Of a stretch of 64,000 nucleotides of DNA, positions 8,771-17,116 are shown piece after piece. Each line of letters opens with the position of its first letter. Position 1 is the first letter of the stretch. The notes under the pieces were generated by a model that was given only the letters and a program-made list of their open reading frames with translations, made no database searches and had not been told where the DNA came from. This stretch comes from Rubrobacter marinus (lineage in GTDB: Bacteria > Actinomycetota > Rubrobacteria > Rubrobacterales > Rubrobacteraceae), in contig NZ_CP045121.1 of assembly GCF_011492965.1 (NCBI RefSeq), positions 62,001-126,000 of the forward strand, written 5' to 3'. The translations under genes were made by a program, and so were the position numbers.

Positions 8771-10162
8771 ATGGCCATAGCAACCGTCAACCCGGCGACC
8801 GGGGAAGAGATTCAGGCTTTCGATCCCCTCACCGACGAGGAGATAGACCGCAAGTTACGGCTCGCGGCGGAGACCTTCCGCGAGTACCGCAACACGAGCT
8901 TCGCCGATCGGTCGCGCTGGATGATGCGGGCGGCGGAGATTCTGGAGGAGGAGCAGGAGGAGCTCGGCCGCATCGCCACGCTGGAGATGGGCAAGACCTT
9001 CGTCTCGGCCAAGGCGGAGGCGGTCAAGTGCGCCCGCGGCTGCCGCTACTACGCCGAGAACGCCGAGAAGTTCCTCGCCGACGAGCCCGCGGAGCTCGAG
9101 GGGGCCTTCGTCCGCTACCAGCCCCTGGGTCCCGTCCTCGCCATCATGCCCTGGAACTTCCCGTACTGGCAGGCCTTCCGCTTCCTCGCGCCCGCGCTCA
9201 TGGCGGGTAACGTGGGCCTGCTGAAGCACGCCTCGAACGTGCCCCAGTGCGCCCTCAAGATCGAGGACATAGTCCGCCGGGCGGGCTTCCCCGAGGGGGC
9301 CTTCCAGACGCTCCTCGTCGGCTCCTCGGCGGTGCAGGCGATTATCGACGACCCGCGCGTCAGGGCGACGACGCTCACCGGGAGCGAGGGGGCCGGGCGG
9401 CAGGTCGGGCACGAAGCCGGGGAGCAGATCAAACCCTCCGTCCTGGAGCTCGGCGGGAGCGACCCGTTTATCGTGATGCCGTCGGCCGACCTCGACCAGG
9501 CGATCTCGACGGCCGTGACTTCGAGAACCTTGAACAACGGCCAGTCTTGCATCAACGCCAAGAGGATCATCGTCCACGAGGAGATAGCGGACGAGTTCCA
9601 GCGCCGCTACGTCGAGGAGATGCAGGCCCTCAAGGTCGGCGACCCGATGGACGAGGGGACCGACATGGGCCCGCTCGCCATGCCGCAGCTCGTCGAGGAC
9701 CTCGACGACCAAGTGAGGAGGAGCGTCGAGGCGGGTGCCCGCGTCCTGACCGGCGGCAAGCCCCAGGACGGGCCCGGCAACTACTACCCGCCGACCGTCC
9801 TCACCGACATCCCCGAGGGCTCCCCGCCCCGCACCGAGGAGTTCTTCGGCCCCGTCGCCTCGCTCTTCCGCGCCCGCGACGCCGAGGAGGCCCTGCGCAT
9901 CGCCAACGACACGCCCTTCGGCCTCAGCTCCTCCGTCTGGTCCAACGATCCCGCCGAGCGCGAGCGCTTCATCGACGGGATCGAGGCCGGCATGGTCTAC
10001 GTGAACCGCATGACGGAGTCGACCCCGGAGATCCCCTTCGGCGGCGTGAAGAACTCGGGCTACGGGCGCGAGCTCTCCCACTTCGGCATCAAGGAGTTCG
10101 TGAACATCAAGACGGTCTGGGTGACCGAGCCCGAAGGCTCCGCGGGCGAAGGGGTGGAGTAA
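8771..10162 (+). CDS. NAD(P)-dependent aldehyde dehydrogenase, succinate-semialdehyde type
   Basis: A 463-residue aldehyde dehydrogenase. The PWNFP motif is at about 127, the general base Glu226 lies in LELGGSDPF, and the nucleophile Cys260 lies in GQSCINAKR. The length and these motifs are closest to the shorter succinate-semialdehyde dehydrogenase group (GabD/Sad-like), which oxidises succinate semialdehyde to succinate. No GABA transaminase is adjacent, so the physiological aldehyde is uncertain. Start ATG 8771 has AGGAAGAGGAG upstream. The MarR gene lies 5' on the same strand and could regulate it, though 288 bases separate them. Confidence 0.9.
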   Translation: MAIATVNPATGEEIQAFDPLTDEEIDRKLRLAAETFREYRNTSFADRSRWMMRAAEILEEEQEELGRIATLEMGKTFVSAKAEAVKCARGCRYYAENAEKFLADEPAELEGAFVRYQPLGPVLAIMPWNFPYWQAFRFLAPALMAGNVGLLKHASNVPQCALKIEDIVRRAGFPEGAFQTLLVGSSAVQAIIDDPRVRATTLTGSEGAGRQVGHEAGEQIKPSVLELGGSDPFIVMPSADLDQAISTAVTSRTLNNGQSCINAKRIIVHEEIADEFQRRYVEEMQALKVGDPMDEGTDMGPLAMPQLVEDLDDQVRRSVEAGARVLTGGKPQDGPGNYYPPTVLTDIPEGSPPRTEEFFGPVASLFRARDAEEALRIANDTPFGLSSSVWSNDPAERERFIDGIEAGMVYVNRMTESTPEIPFGGVKNSGYGRELSHFGIKEFVNIKTVWVTEPEGSAGEGVE

Positions 10163-10244
10163 GGGGGGAAGATACGCCGTTCGCGCCCCGCCCCGTGAAC
10201 GGCCTCGCTGTCCCGGACGGCTCCGAGAGATACCTTATGTTGCG

Positions 10245-10757
10245 ATGTCCGTGAGCTCGCGCAACCGTTTGATCCTCTTCGGAGCCCTCTATGGGCTCGG
10301 GCTGGCGCTCCTGCCGTCGGCACTAGCCTTCGACGGGTTAGCCCTGAGCCCGTTCCTCGCCGCCGCCCTTATATGCTCTGCGCTGAGCGGGGCGGCCGGG
10401 GCCCTCGTCGCCGGCCGCGGGGCGGGCCGCCGGCGGGAGCCGGGGCGTGGCTGGGCCGCCGCCTCCGGCACGGGGTCGTTGCACGGGCTCGTCGCAGCGG
10501 CGCTCGCCGCGCCCTCGATCTGGCTCGCCCTGACGGCGACCATGACCGGGTTCTCGCCCGCCGCTCCGGCCAGGATCTCCGCCCTGTTTACGAGCCCGGA
10601 TATCTTTCTGCAGAGCGCGCTCGCGGCCGGCGTGGTCTTCGCTTACGCGGCCCTCGCCGGGCTCCTGCTCTCGCCCCTCGTGGGCGCGGTGATCCTCCGG
10701 ATGGTGCGCGAGGGGGATCGCGGCGCCTCCCGGTTGTCCGCGGGGGGGACCGGATGA
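10245..10757 (+). CDS. integral membrane protein (first of three tandem relatives)
   Basis: A 170-residue protein with four hydrophobic segments: roughly residues 8-28, 34-56, 83-100 and 122-148. It shares the pattern 'FGAxYGxG' near the N-terminus, an internal 'LSGxxxG', and a 'GLLLSPLVGAVILR' end with the third gene of this trio. The end motif is also visible in the second. There is no catalytic motif and no signal for a known transporter family. The next gene starts at 10754, overlapping this stop (ATGA), so the trio is one operon. Function unknown. Confidence 0.6.
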   Translation: MSVSSRNRLILFGALYGLGLALLPSALAFDGLALSPFLAAALICSALSGAAGALVAGRGAGRRREPGRGWAAASGTGSLHGLVAAALAAPSIWLALTATMTGFSPAAPARISALFTSPDIFLQSALAAGVVFAYAALAGLLLSPLVGAVILRMVREGDRGASRLSAGGTG

Positions 10758-11047
10758 CGGCCGTCGCCCCAAACCGTCTCCTGCCGCTTCGGGCCGTCCA
10801 GGGCCTCTTGGGCGGGGCGTTCGCGGCGCCCTTGCTCTGGGCGGCAACGGCGCCGACCATCTCCGGCTTCGCGCATCAAGACGCCGTCGAGCTCCCGGTC
10901 TTGAAAAGCCCCGGGACCTTCCCGGGCAGCTTCTTCGTGGCCCTCTTGGCCTTCGCTCATACCCTCGTCGGCGGGCTCCTGCCCGGGCCCATCTTCGGCC
11001 CGTTCGTGGAGCGCGCCGCCAGTAAGGAGAAAGAACTTGTACGCTAA
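10754..11047 (+). CDS. small membrane protein (second of three tandem relatives)
   Basis: A 97-residue protein with two hydrophobic segments. The ATG at 10754 overlaps the previous stop, which argues for coupling. The second half (ending GGLLPGPIFGPFVERA) resembles the C-terminal 'GLLLSPLxGxxxxR' of its neighbours, so it looks like a shortened member of the same family that keeps the last helix and one more. The third gene starts at TTG 11037 inside its last codons. Function unknown. Confidence 0.55.
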   Translation: MTAVAPNRLLPLRAVQGLLGGAFAAPLLWAATAPTISGFAHQDAVELPVLKSPGTFPGSFFVALLAFAHTLVGGLLPGPIFGPFVERAASKEKELVR

Positions 11048-11621
11048 GCTTCTGGGCTTCGGGGCCGTCTACGGCTTCGGCTTCACCCTCATAAAGTCCC
11101 TGTTCCCGACCCCGTGATCCTGCTCTTCGCCGGCGGCGATAGCTCCGAGGGGAACCTCACCACCCTCGCCACCATCTACATGCTCTCGGGCCTCCTCGCG
11201 GGAATCATCGGGGGCCGCTCTTCGGAGCCTTCCTGCTCCGGCGCAGGGGCTCCCGGGCGAACGTGGGGACCGGCCAGATCCCCGGGGCGGGACCGACCTC
11301 GGCAAGTCGCTCGCCCTGAGCTTCGGGTTCGCCATCTTTATAGGCTTCATCTCGACCCTGCTCACGATAGGCGCCTACGGCTTCGGCCTCCTGCCCGCCG
11401 GCGGCGTCCTCGACCCCTTGACGCTCATAAGGAGCTCGCAGTTCAGCCCCGGCACCCCGCTCCTCGTCGCCTGGACCTTCGCCCGGGACATGCTCCCCGC
11501 GATGCTCGCCGGCCTCTTCCTCTCGCCCCTCGGCGGCAGCTTCCTCTACCGCGTCTACGCCGCCGGACGCCCCGCGAGCGCCACGCCGAACCGCGCCAGG
11601 GTCATCGAGGACGAGTTCTAG
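11037..11621 (+). CDS. integral membrane protein (third tandem relative), frameshifted
   Basis: Begins at TTG 11037 after AAGGAGAAAGAAC and reads 'LLGFGAVYGFGF'. The open frame breaks three times: near 11114, near 11213 and near 11294. Restoring one C or G at each point rejoins a continuous protein of about 195 residues with four hydrophobic segments, ending 'GLFLSPLGGSFLYRVYAAGR'. Motifs match the first gene of the trio. Each break is in a C or G run, so sequencing error is more likely than decay. Function unknown. Confidence 0.55.
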
Positions 11622-11833
11622 AGCGCTCGACCGCAGAGCATCGCCGCCTACCAGCGCCACCGCCACCTCGGTTCCTCACCCCGGAGGGAGCGGATTTGAG
11701 ATGCCGGCCGATCAACGCGCGACTTCCCGGCGCGGGCTTGTAGAGAAAACGTTCGAGCCGAGACTGGAGGTAGGTTCCGGGGCGCGTATGCCTCGTTGCG
11801 GGGCGGAGGCCGAGCTTTGCGTGGCGGCGGGTC

Positions 11834-12097
11834 CTAGATGATGTTTACGAGCGGGGAGATCTTGCACTCCGCCAGGGCGTAGCTCTCGCGGGAGTTGCGC
11901 CGCGCCGCCTGGACGATGTACTCGACGCAGTTCGCCCGGCAGTCTACCTTGCCGCAGGGCACCTCGATCGTGCCGAGGTCCTCGACGATGCGCACCACCG
12001 GGTCGAGCCCGTCGCCGGGGGCCGCGTCCCGATGGCGGACGAACTCACCCTCCTGGTACTGTTTCCGCTCGTAGCGAAAAACCGTCATAAGGGCCAT
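11834..12097 (-). CDS. small Cys-containing hypothetical protein, 87 aa
   Basis: An 87-residue protein with a basic N-terminus (FRYERKQYQEGEFVRH) and a central group C-G-K-V-D-C-R-A-N-C plus a late Cys. Four cysteines in a short protein could bind zinc or form disulfides. ATG 12097 is the first start; ATG 12088 is an alternative. The DNA between this gene and the preceding membrane-protein operon (11622-11833) shows nothing coding. It is divergent from the SDR gene at 12182 with an 84-base gap that must hold both promoters. No family recognised. Confidence 0.55.
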   Translation of the reverse strand: MALMTVFRYERKQYQEGEFVRHRDAAPGDGLDPVVRIVEDLGTIEVPCGKVDCRANCVEYIVQAARRNSRESYALAECKISPLVNII

Positions 12098-12181
12098 TCT
12101 ACACCATACGTTTGACCTGGATCACACGAGCGACGGAGCCGGCCGGGACCCCATCCTCCGGGGTCGGGTTACGATGGAGGG

Positions 12182-12958
12182 ATGGAGCGAGGCTTGAACG
12201 GGCGCGTGGCCGTGGTGACCGGGGCGGGTCGGCGCCGGGGGATAGGGGCGGCGATCTGCCGGGCGCTGGCCGAGGGGGGCGCGGACGTCCTGTTCACCTA
12301 CTGGGGCGCCTACGACGCCGGGATGAACCCCGGCGAGGAGGGCGAGGTACCGGCGATCACGGAGGAGTTGCGCCGCGCTGGGGTGCGCGCCGAGGGGGTC
12401 GAGATCGACCTCTCGCGGCCCGAGACCCCGGAGGAGCTCCTCGACGCCGCTGCGGAGAAGCTCGGGCCGCCCTCGATCCTGGTCAACAACGCGGCGCACT
12501 CGACCCGCGACGGGTACGAGGGGCTCGACGCCGCCACCCTGGACGCCCACTACGCCGTCAACCTGAGGGCCACGGCGCTCCTCTCCGTCGGGTTCGCCCG
12601 CGGGTTCGAGGCGGGGAGCGGGGGCAGGGTGATCAACCTGACCAGCGGCCAGGCCCTCGGGCCGATGGTGGGGGAGCTCGCGTACGCCGCGACGAAGGGG
12701 GGGATCGAGGCCTTCACCCGCACCCTCGCCGCCGAGGTCGGGCACAGGGGCATAACCGTGAACGCCGTCAACCCCGGCCCGACGCAGACCGGCTGGATGG
12801 ACGACGGCCTGGAGCGGGAGCTCGCCGCGAAGTTCCCCTCCGGCCGGGTGGGCGCGCCCGAGGACGCCGCGAGGCTCGTGGCCTTTCTCGCGGGCGACGA
12901 GGCCGCCTGGATCACCGGGCAGGTCATCCACTCCGAGGGCGGCTTCCTCCGCTCGTAG
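12182..12958 (+). CDS. short-chain dehydrogenase (3-oxoacyl-ACP reductase-like)
   Basis: A 258-residue classical SDR: TGAGRRRGIG at residues 13-22 binds the cofactor, NNAA is at 102-105, and the catalytic triad is S155, Y168 and K172. The C-terminal ITGQVIHSEGG is the family's usual end. It resembles FabG-type reductases that act on 3-oxoacyl or small ketone substrates with NAD(P)H. The extended, acidic loop after beta-2 (WGAYDAGMNPGEEGE) is like the glucose/BKR-like subset, so fatty-acid synthesis is not assured. ATG 12182 follows GGAGGG. The neighbouring membrane protein follows on the same strand. Confidence 0.85.
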   Translation: MERGLNGRVAVVTGAGRRRGIGAAICRALAEGGADVLFTYWGAYDAGMNPGEEGEVPAITEELRRAGVRAEGVEIDLSRPETPEELLDAAAEKLGPPSILVNNAAHSTRDGYEGLDAATLDAHYAVNLRATALLSVGFARGFEAGSGGRVINLTSGQALGPMVGELAYAATKGGIEAFTRTLAAEVGHRGITVNAVNPGPTQTGWMDDGLERELAAKFPSGRVGAPEDAARLVAFLAGDEAAWITGQVIHSEGGFLRS

Positions 12959-13003
12959 AGATCGAGCTCGCTTCCGCCCTTCGTGGGGTACCATACGCGG
13001 ACG

Positions 13004-13408
13004 ATGAGACCCGTTGGAAGCTTCAGAAAGTTTCTCGAGCGTCCCCCAGGGACGCTCTTCGAGGAGGTCAAGGAGGACCCGCACGCCCGGCCGAAGGGCC
13101 CGCTCTTCTCGCGCCGCGTCTTCTGGGCGCTCCTCATCGTCTTCGGCATCTCGCTCATGCTCGCGATGGACTGGTTCGGGCTACTGCTCCTCAACGCCCC
13201 GGGCGTCTTCCAGCAGATGGGCACCCTCAACACCCTCAGGGTCACCGCCGTCCTCATGGGCGGCATAGCGGTACCCTCGGCCCTCCTGATGCTCCACTAC
13301 GGCCGCCTCTACACCTACACTTCCGAGGAGAACGTCTTCTTCTCCATCACCTTCTCCCTCTCATTCCTCCTCGGCTCCCCCTGCGCCCTCGTCGGCGCCT
13401 TCGGCTAA
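13004..13408 (+). CDS. hypothetical membrane protein
   Basis: About 134 residues from ATG 13004 (a GTG at 12983 is also in frame). A charged N-terminal tail (RKFLERPPGTLFEEVKEDP) precedes three hydrophobic segments at roughly 40-60, 72-95 and 112-132. No enzymatic motif is visible. It begins 46 bases after the SDR stop on the same strand and may share its transcript. Not assigned to a family. Confidence 0.55.
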   Translation: MRPVGSFRKFLERPPGTLFEEVKEDPHARPKGPLFSRRVFWALLIVFGISLMLAMDWFGLLLLNAPGVFQQMGTLNTLRVTAVLMGGIAVPSALLMLHYGRLYTYTSEENVFFSITFSLSFLLGSPCALVGAFG

Positions 13409-13654
13409 GAAGGCCACCGAGCGGGGCGGCTGCCTCCAGGGACGAAGGTTTCGCCTGGTGGTCTACACAATCGGATGACGGCTATCGGTGGGCGCCTCCG
13501 AGCACCAGCGCTTCCTACTCTCCCGCACGGACGCGCAGCGCCGGCCGTAGAAACGAGGCCGGAGCCTGTGTTCTGGGCGCGTGTCCTGGATAAGCCGGGC
13601 TTTGCACCACGGGGTGGTGCCGCGTTCGCCCCGGGTCTCCCGTGCTGCGGGGGG

Positions 13655-14071
13655 CTACTCTCCCCCGCCGCGGAGGCCGCTCTTGAAGGCGGTCCAGGCG
13701 AGGGTGGCGCAGCGGATGCGGTTCGGGGTCTGGATGATGCCCTTGAGCGCCGCGAGGTCGCCGAGCTCCTCGTTCTCCTCGGTGCGCATCATCTCCAGGA
13801 ACGCCTCTATCTCCCCTTCGGCCTCCTCGCGGCTCTTGCCCGAGAGGCGCTCGGTGAGCATGGAGGCCGAGGCCTGCGAGATGGAGCATCCGCGTCCGGT
13901 GAAGCTTACCTCGGCCAGCTTGTCCTCCTCGAACCTGGCGTAGACCGTCACCTCGTCACCGCACAGGGGGTTGAGGAGGTGCTCGCGAAGGTCCGCGTTC
14001 TCGAGCTCGCCCCGGTGTCGGGGGCGACGGTAATGGTCGAGGACTATCTCCTTGTAGAGCTCCTGGAGCAT
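13655..14071 (-). CDS. sufU: SufU-type Fe-S cluster assembly / sulfur-transfer protein
   Basis: A 138-residue NifU-N/IscU fold protein of the Gram-positive SufU type, which takes sulfur from the cysteine desulfurase SufS and passes it to the SufBCD scaffold. The three conserved cysteines are present: C37 in NPLCGDE, C62 in GRGCSIS and C121 in RIRCATLAW. D39 completes the zinc site. The extra segment of about 18 residues between the second and third Cys is typical of SufU versus IscU. It lies about 3 kb from sufD, separated by unrelated genes, and no sufS is next to it. Confidence 0.92.
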   Translation of the reverse strand: MLQELYKEIVLDHYRRPRHRGELENADLREHLLNPLCGDEVTVYARFEEDKLAEVSFTGRGCSISQASASMLTERLSGKSREEAEGEIEAFLEMMRTEENEELGDLAALKGIIQTPNRIRCATLAWTAFKSGLRGGGE

Positions 14072-14108
14072 GCCGGAGATTGTACCAGCAAGGGCTAGAC
14101 TGGTGCCC

Positions 14109-15167
14109 CTACCCCTTCCGGGCGAGATCCGGACCGACGCTCTCGAGGTCCGGCAGGCCGGCGAGGATCATCGCGAGCTCCAACTCCTCCCGCAGCATCT
14201 CCAGGACTCGCCCCACGCCGGCGGCGCCGTCCGCGGCGAGCCCCCAGAGCACGGGACGGCCCACGAAGACGGCCCGCGCCCCCAGGGCGAGCGCCTTGAG
14301 TACGTCGGTCCCGCGCCGGATGCCGCCGTCCATGTAGACCTCGGCGCGGCCCGCGACCGCCTCCACGACGGCGGGCAGCGCCTCCACGCTCGCGGGGACG
14401 CCGTCGAGCTGGCGCCCGCCGTGGGTCGAGACCACGACCCCCTCGACGCCGTGCTCTACCGCGAGCGCCGCGTCCTCGGGGTGGAGGATGCCTTTCAGGA
14501 CGATCGGCAGCCCCGTCGATGACCGTAACCACGCCACGTCCTCCGGGGTGAGCGCGGCGGGCTCGCGGGCTTCCTCGCCCAGCTCCTCCTCGATGCTGAC
14601 TGCACTGGCACCGGGGGGCAGCTCGTCCTCGACGCGCAGGAAGCGCTCCTTCCGGCCCCAGCGGGGGGCGTCGACGGTCAGCACGATCGCGCCGTACCCG
14701 GCGCGTTCCGCCCGCCGCACGAGCGTCTCGGCGAAGGGCCGGGCGCCCTCGTAGACGTAGAGCTGGAACCAGAGCGGTCCCGTCGCGGCCGCGGCGACGT
14801 CTTCGAGGCGCCGCGAGGAGACCGTGCTTACCGCCATCAGGGTCCCGGCCTCTCCGGCTCCCCGGGCGGTCGCGCACTCACCTTCGGGATGGGCCAGGCC
14901 CTGCACGCCCGTGGGCGCGACCATGATCGGCGCTCGTATGGGGGCACCGAGCACCGAAGCGGAGGTATCCGCGTGGTCCACGCCGCGCAGCACGCGCGGG
15001 ACGAGGAGGAGCTTCTCGAAGGCGTCGCGCTCCCTGCGGAGGGTGACTTCGTCGCCGGCCCCGGCCGAGTAGTAGGCCCAGGCCGCAGGGTGCATGGCCT
15101 CCCGTGCCAGGCGCTCGTAGTCCCGGACGTTCAGCGGCTCCGGACGCTCGTCGCTTCCCCGGTTCAC
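14109..15167 (-). CDS. FMN-dependent alpha-hydroxy acid oxidase
   Basis: A 352-residue TIM-barrel flavoenzyme of the glycolate oxidase / lactate oxidase / L-lactate dehydrogenase family. Visible family marks are the N-terminal Tyr motif (AWAYYSAGAGDE), the flavin-binding PIMVAPTGVQGLAHPEGE, QLYVY, the active-site His-Gly-Gly-Arg (STHGGRQLDG), and the phosphate-binding DGGIRRGTDVLKALALGA with GRPVLWGLA. It oxidises a 2-hydroxy acid such as L-lactate or glycolate; the usual Asn in S-N-H-G-G-R is Thr here. It starts close to the GFA gene, which stops just upstream at 15170 (two-base gap), suggesting cotranscription. Confidence 0.9.
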   Translation of the reverse strand: MNRGSDERPEPLNVRDYERLAREAMHPAAWAYYSAGAGDEVTLRRERDAFEKLLLVPRVLRGVDHADTSASVLGAPIRAPIMVAPTGVQGLAHPEGECATARGAGEAGTLMAVSTVSSRRLEDVAAAATGPLWFQLYVYEGARPFAETLVRRAERAGYGAIVLTVDAPRWGRKERFLRVEDELPPGASAVSIEEELGEEAREPAALTPEDVAWLRSSTGLPIVLKGILHPEDAALAVEHGVEGVVVSTHGGRQLDGVPASVEALPAVVEAVAGRAEVYMDGGIRRGTDVLKALALGARAVFVGRPVLWGLAADGAAGVGRVLEMLREELELAMILAGLPDLESVGPDLARKG

Positions 15168-15169
15168 GG

Positions 15170-15661
15170 CTACCCGCCCAGGCCGTGCCGGCGGTGCCAG
15201 TCCTCAAGCGATTCCTCGGGGTACTCGGGATAGTGGGCCTCGCCGGGGCCCTCGGGGACCCCGCACCAGGGTGCCGCGTGGTTCAGCATGAGGCGGACGT
15301 ACTCGGGCGGCTTCGGGAGCGGTGTGTCGACCGCGGAGGCGAAGGGGTGGACAAGCTCCGGGTAGCCCGGGGAGAAGAGCCAGAGGAAGCTCCCGCAGTA
15401 GCGGCAGAAATGGCGCTCCGCCTCGCTCGCGGGGACCTCGTCCCCCTCGCCGCGGTCGTAGAGCTTCGCGTTGTAGACGGAGACGTGCTCCCGGCCCTCG
15501 ACCTCCAGGGTGTTCGCGTCGGCGCCGAGGTTGATCGCGAACCCCCCGCCGCCGGCGGTCTTGCGGCAGATGGAGCAGTAGCAGGCCTGATACGGGTACG
15601 GCGTCGAGGACTCGACCCGGAAACGGACGGAGCCGCAGTGGCAAGATCCCTCGAGCAACAT
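15170..15661 (-). CDS. GFA-fold zinc protein
   Basis: A 163-residue member of the GFA/CENP-V zinc fold. Cys sets are GSCHCGSVRF at the start, CYCSICRKTAGGGG next, and CRYCGSFLW in the second half. The frame stays open to 15862, but ATG 15661 has GAGGAGGATG just upstream and puts the first Cys motif at the normal distance. It sits directly before the hydroxy acid oxidase. Family members have been linked to glutathione-formaldehyde adducts, but most have no proven activity, so I leave the substrate open. Confidence 0.82.
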   Translation of the reverse strand: MLLEGSCHCGSVRFRVESSTPYPYQACYCSICRKTAGGGGFAINLGADANTLEVEGREHVSVYNAKLYDRGEGDEVPASEAERHFCRYCGSFLWLFSPGYPELVHPFASAVDTPLPKPPEYVRLMLNHAAPWCGVPEGPGEAHYPEYPEESLEDWHRRHGLGG

Positions 15662-15705
15662 CGCATCCTCCTCGTCGGGTCCGGGTAGGCGCGCGGAGCG
15701 CACGG

Positions 15706-16005
15706 CTACAAGCGATCCATCCCCCGCAGCGAGGTGGCGGCCTCGTTCCCGTTCTCGACGGGCCCGGGCTCCGTCAGGCGCTCCACGACGCGCCCGTGCA
15801 TCTCCCGGGGGTCCCTCTCCTCGCCGGAGAGCGGGACGGGGCTCCCGGTCACGGTGTACCACTCCTCCGCCCCGGCGTAGCGCACGCGGACTTCGAGGAG
15901 CCCCGCCTCGGGGAGCGTGCGAACCTCGAGCTCGCCGGTGATCGCGCCCGCCTCGTCCGTCATCACGCCGCCCGCGGTCGAGACGATGTTCGAGCGGGCT
16001 TCCAC
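15706..16005 (-). CDS. small hypothetical protein, 99 aa
   Basis: GTG 16005 directly follows the stop of the HNH-nuclease gene (16008-16010). GGGGGC lies a few bases upstream; ATG 15963 is an alternative start. The protein has a beta-rich core (ELEVRTLPEAGLLEVRVRYAG, EEWYTVTGSPVPL) and an acidic tail. It looks like a small one-domain protein with no known family. Tight spacing suggests it is expressed with the nuclease. Confidence 0.55.
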   Translation of the reverse strand: MEARSNIVSTAGGVMTDEAGAITGELEVRTLPEAGLLEVRVRYAGAEEWYTVTGSPVPLSGEERDPREMHGRVVERLTEPGPVENGNEAATSLRGMDRL

Positions 16006-16007
16006 GG

Positions 16008-16718
16008 CTACGAGCCCCCGCAATCGTCGAGCATCTCGGAGAGGGCCTCCTTCTCCTCGGGGTTCACGCTCAGGCCGTAGCCGGACTTTATGGAGATCCA
16101 GCGCGACGCGTAGTCGCACCAGATCTCCTCGTTCGGCGGCCTCCACGCCTCCGGGCCCTTGTCCCCCTTCTCCTGGTTCGCGTCGTCCTCGACGGAGAGC
16201 AGGACGTCCGGGGCGTTGGCGTAGGCCTCGCGCTCTTCGGCGCTCCACGACGAGGCGCCGCTCCGCCAGGCGTTGGCGAGGGGCACGACGTGGTCTATGT
16301 CTATGTCCTGGGGGTCGGTGTACGTCTCCGTCGTGTACGGGTCGAGCCAGGTCCCGGACTCGACCCTGCACCCGTCGCCCACGACGACGTCTTCGCCGTC
16401 CCGGATCAGGGCGGCGTCGCGCACGTCGCAGGACTCTTCCGGCGCCTCCCAGCCGAACTCGCGGGCGTCGCTCCAGTGGTCGAACTTCTCCCGGGAGTAG
16501 CCCGACATGGAGCCGGGCTCGGAGACGGCGAGGTCGTCGAGGGCTGCCCGCGCTTGCCCGGGGTCGCCGCCGACGGCGCTGCCGCCTCCCCCGCCGCTCT
16601 GCGTCGTGGGCCCGGAGAAGTAGGCCCAGAGCGCCACGAGGGCGAGGATCAGGAGCAGGGAAGCGAGTCCCGAGGCCCCGCGACGGCTCCTCCGCCTGCG
16701 CCGGCCGCGGCGGCTCAC
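16008..16718 (-). CDS. membrane-anchored or secreted HNH nuclease (DUF1524/GmrSD C-terminal-like)
   Basis: A 236-residue protein. A very basic N-terminus and one hydrophobic segment (about residues 16-36) form a signal anchor. A Gly/Ser linker follows, then a nuclease domain. The domain has the DIDHVVPLANAW motif, with the double-acid/His pair of HNH enzymes. It also has NQEKGDKGPEAWRPP and WCDYASRW further on, the pattern of secreted DUF1524 nucleases of actinobacteria. Cysteines near GDGCRVE and WCDY may form disulfides outside the cell. Its role is probably extracellular DNA degradation or nutrient scavenging. It follows the Rieske gene by 46 bases. Confidence 0.8.
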   Translation of the reverse strand: MSRRGRRRRRSRRGASGLASLLLILALVALWAYFSGPTTQSGGGGGSAVGGDPGQARAALDDLAVSEPGSMSGYSREKFDHWSDAREFGWEAPEESCDVRDAALIRDGEDVVVGDGCRVESGTWLDPYTTETYTDPQDIDIDHVVPLANAWRSGASSWSAEEREAYANAPDVLLSVEDDANQEKGDKGPEAWRPPNEEIWCDYASRWISIKSGYGLSVNPEEKEALSEMLDDCGGS

Positions 16719-16764
16719 CGTCCGGGGCTCCCGGTTCCTCGCGCCCGGCGACTACGTCCCAAGG

Positions 16765-17112
16765 CTAGCGTCTCCTGCGCCCGCCGACCTTGACCTGCTT
16801 GGGGTTGAGGGCGACGTAGACGACGCCGTCCTCGACCTTTACCTCGTGCGTCGGGACGGCCTTGACGGCGGGGAGGCTCTTGGCCTCGCCGGTTTTTACG
16901 TCAAAGGTCGCGCCGTGCAGGGGGCACTTGATGCGTTCGCCGACGAGGCCGCCCTCGCTCAGGTAGGCGAAGGCGTGGGTGCAGATGTTCTCCAGGGCGT
17001 AGAGCTCCCCGTCGACGTTGCAGAGGGCCACGGGGCGGCCCTCCACCTCGTAGTTTCTGACCTCGCCGGGGGGAACCTCGTTGGCGGGGGCTAGCTTGTG
17101 GAACTCTGCCAC
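16765..17112 (-). CDS. Rieske-type [2Fe-2S] ferredoxin
   Basis: A 115-residue soluble Rieske protein. The cluster ligands are CTH (C44, H46) and CPLH (C63, H66), in the order of dioxygenase-type ferredoxins such as those fused or linked to SufD in actinobacteria. A Lys/Arg-rich tail follows. The start lies 4 bases after the sufD stop, so it belongs to the suf operon and may supply electrons for cluster assembly. This role is inferred from context; the fold itself is certain. Confidence 0.9.
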   Translation of the reverse strand: MAEFHKLAPANEVPPGEVRNYEVEGRPVALCNVDGELYALENICTHAFAYLSEGGLVGERIKCPLHGATFDVKTGEAKSLPAVKAVPTHEVKVEDGVVYVALNPKQVKVGGRRRR

Positions 17113-17116
17113 GGCT

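Noticed and set aside
15706..16371. 221-codon frame starting inside the HNH nuclease
   Set aside because: Its first half is an Arg/Gly-rich shadow of the nuclease gene; only the part from 16005 has protein-like composition.
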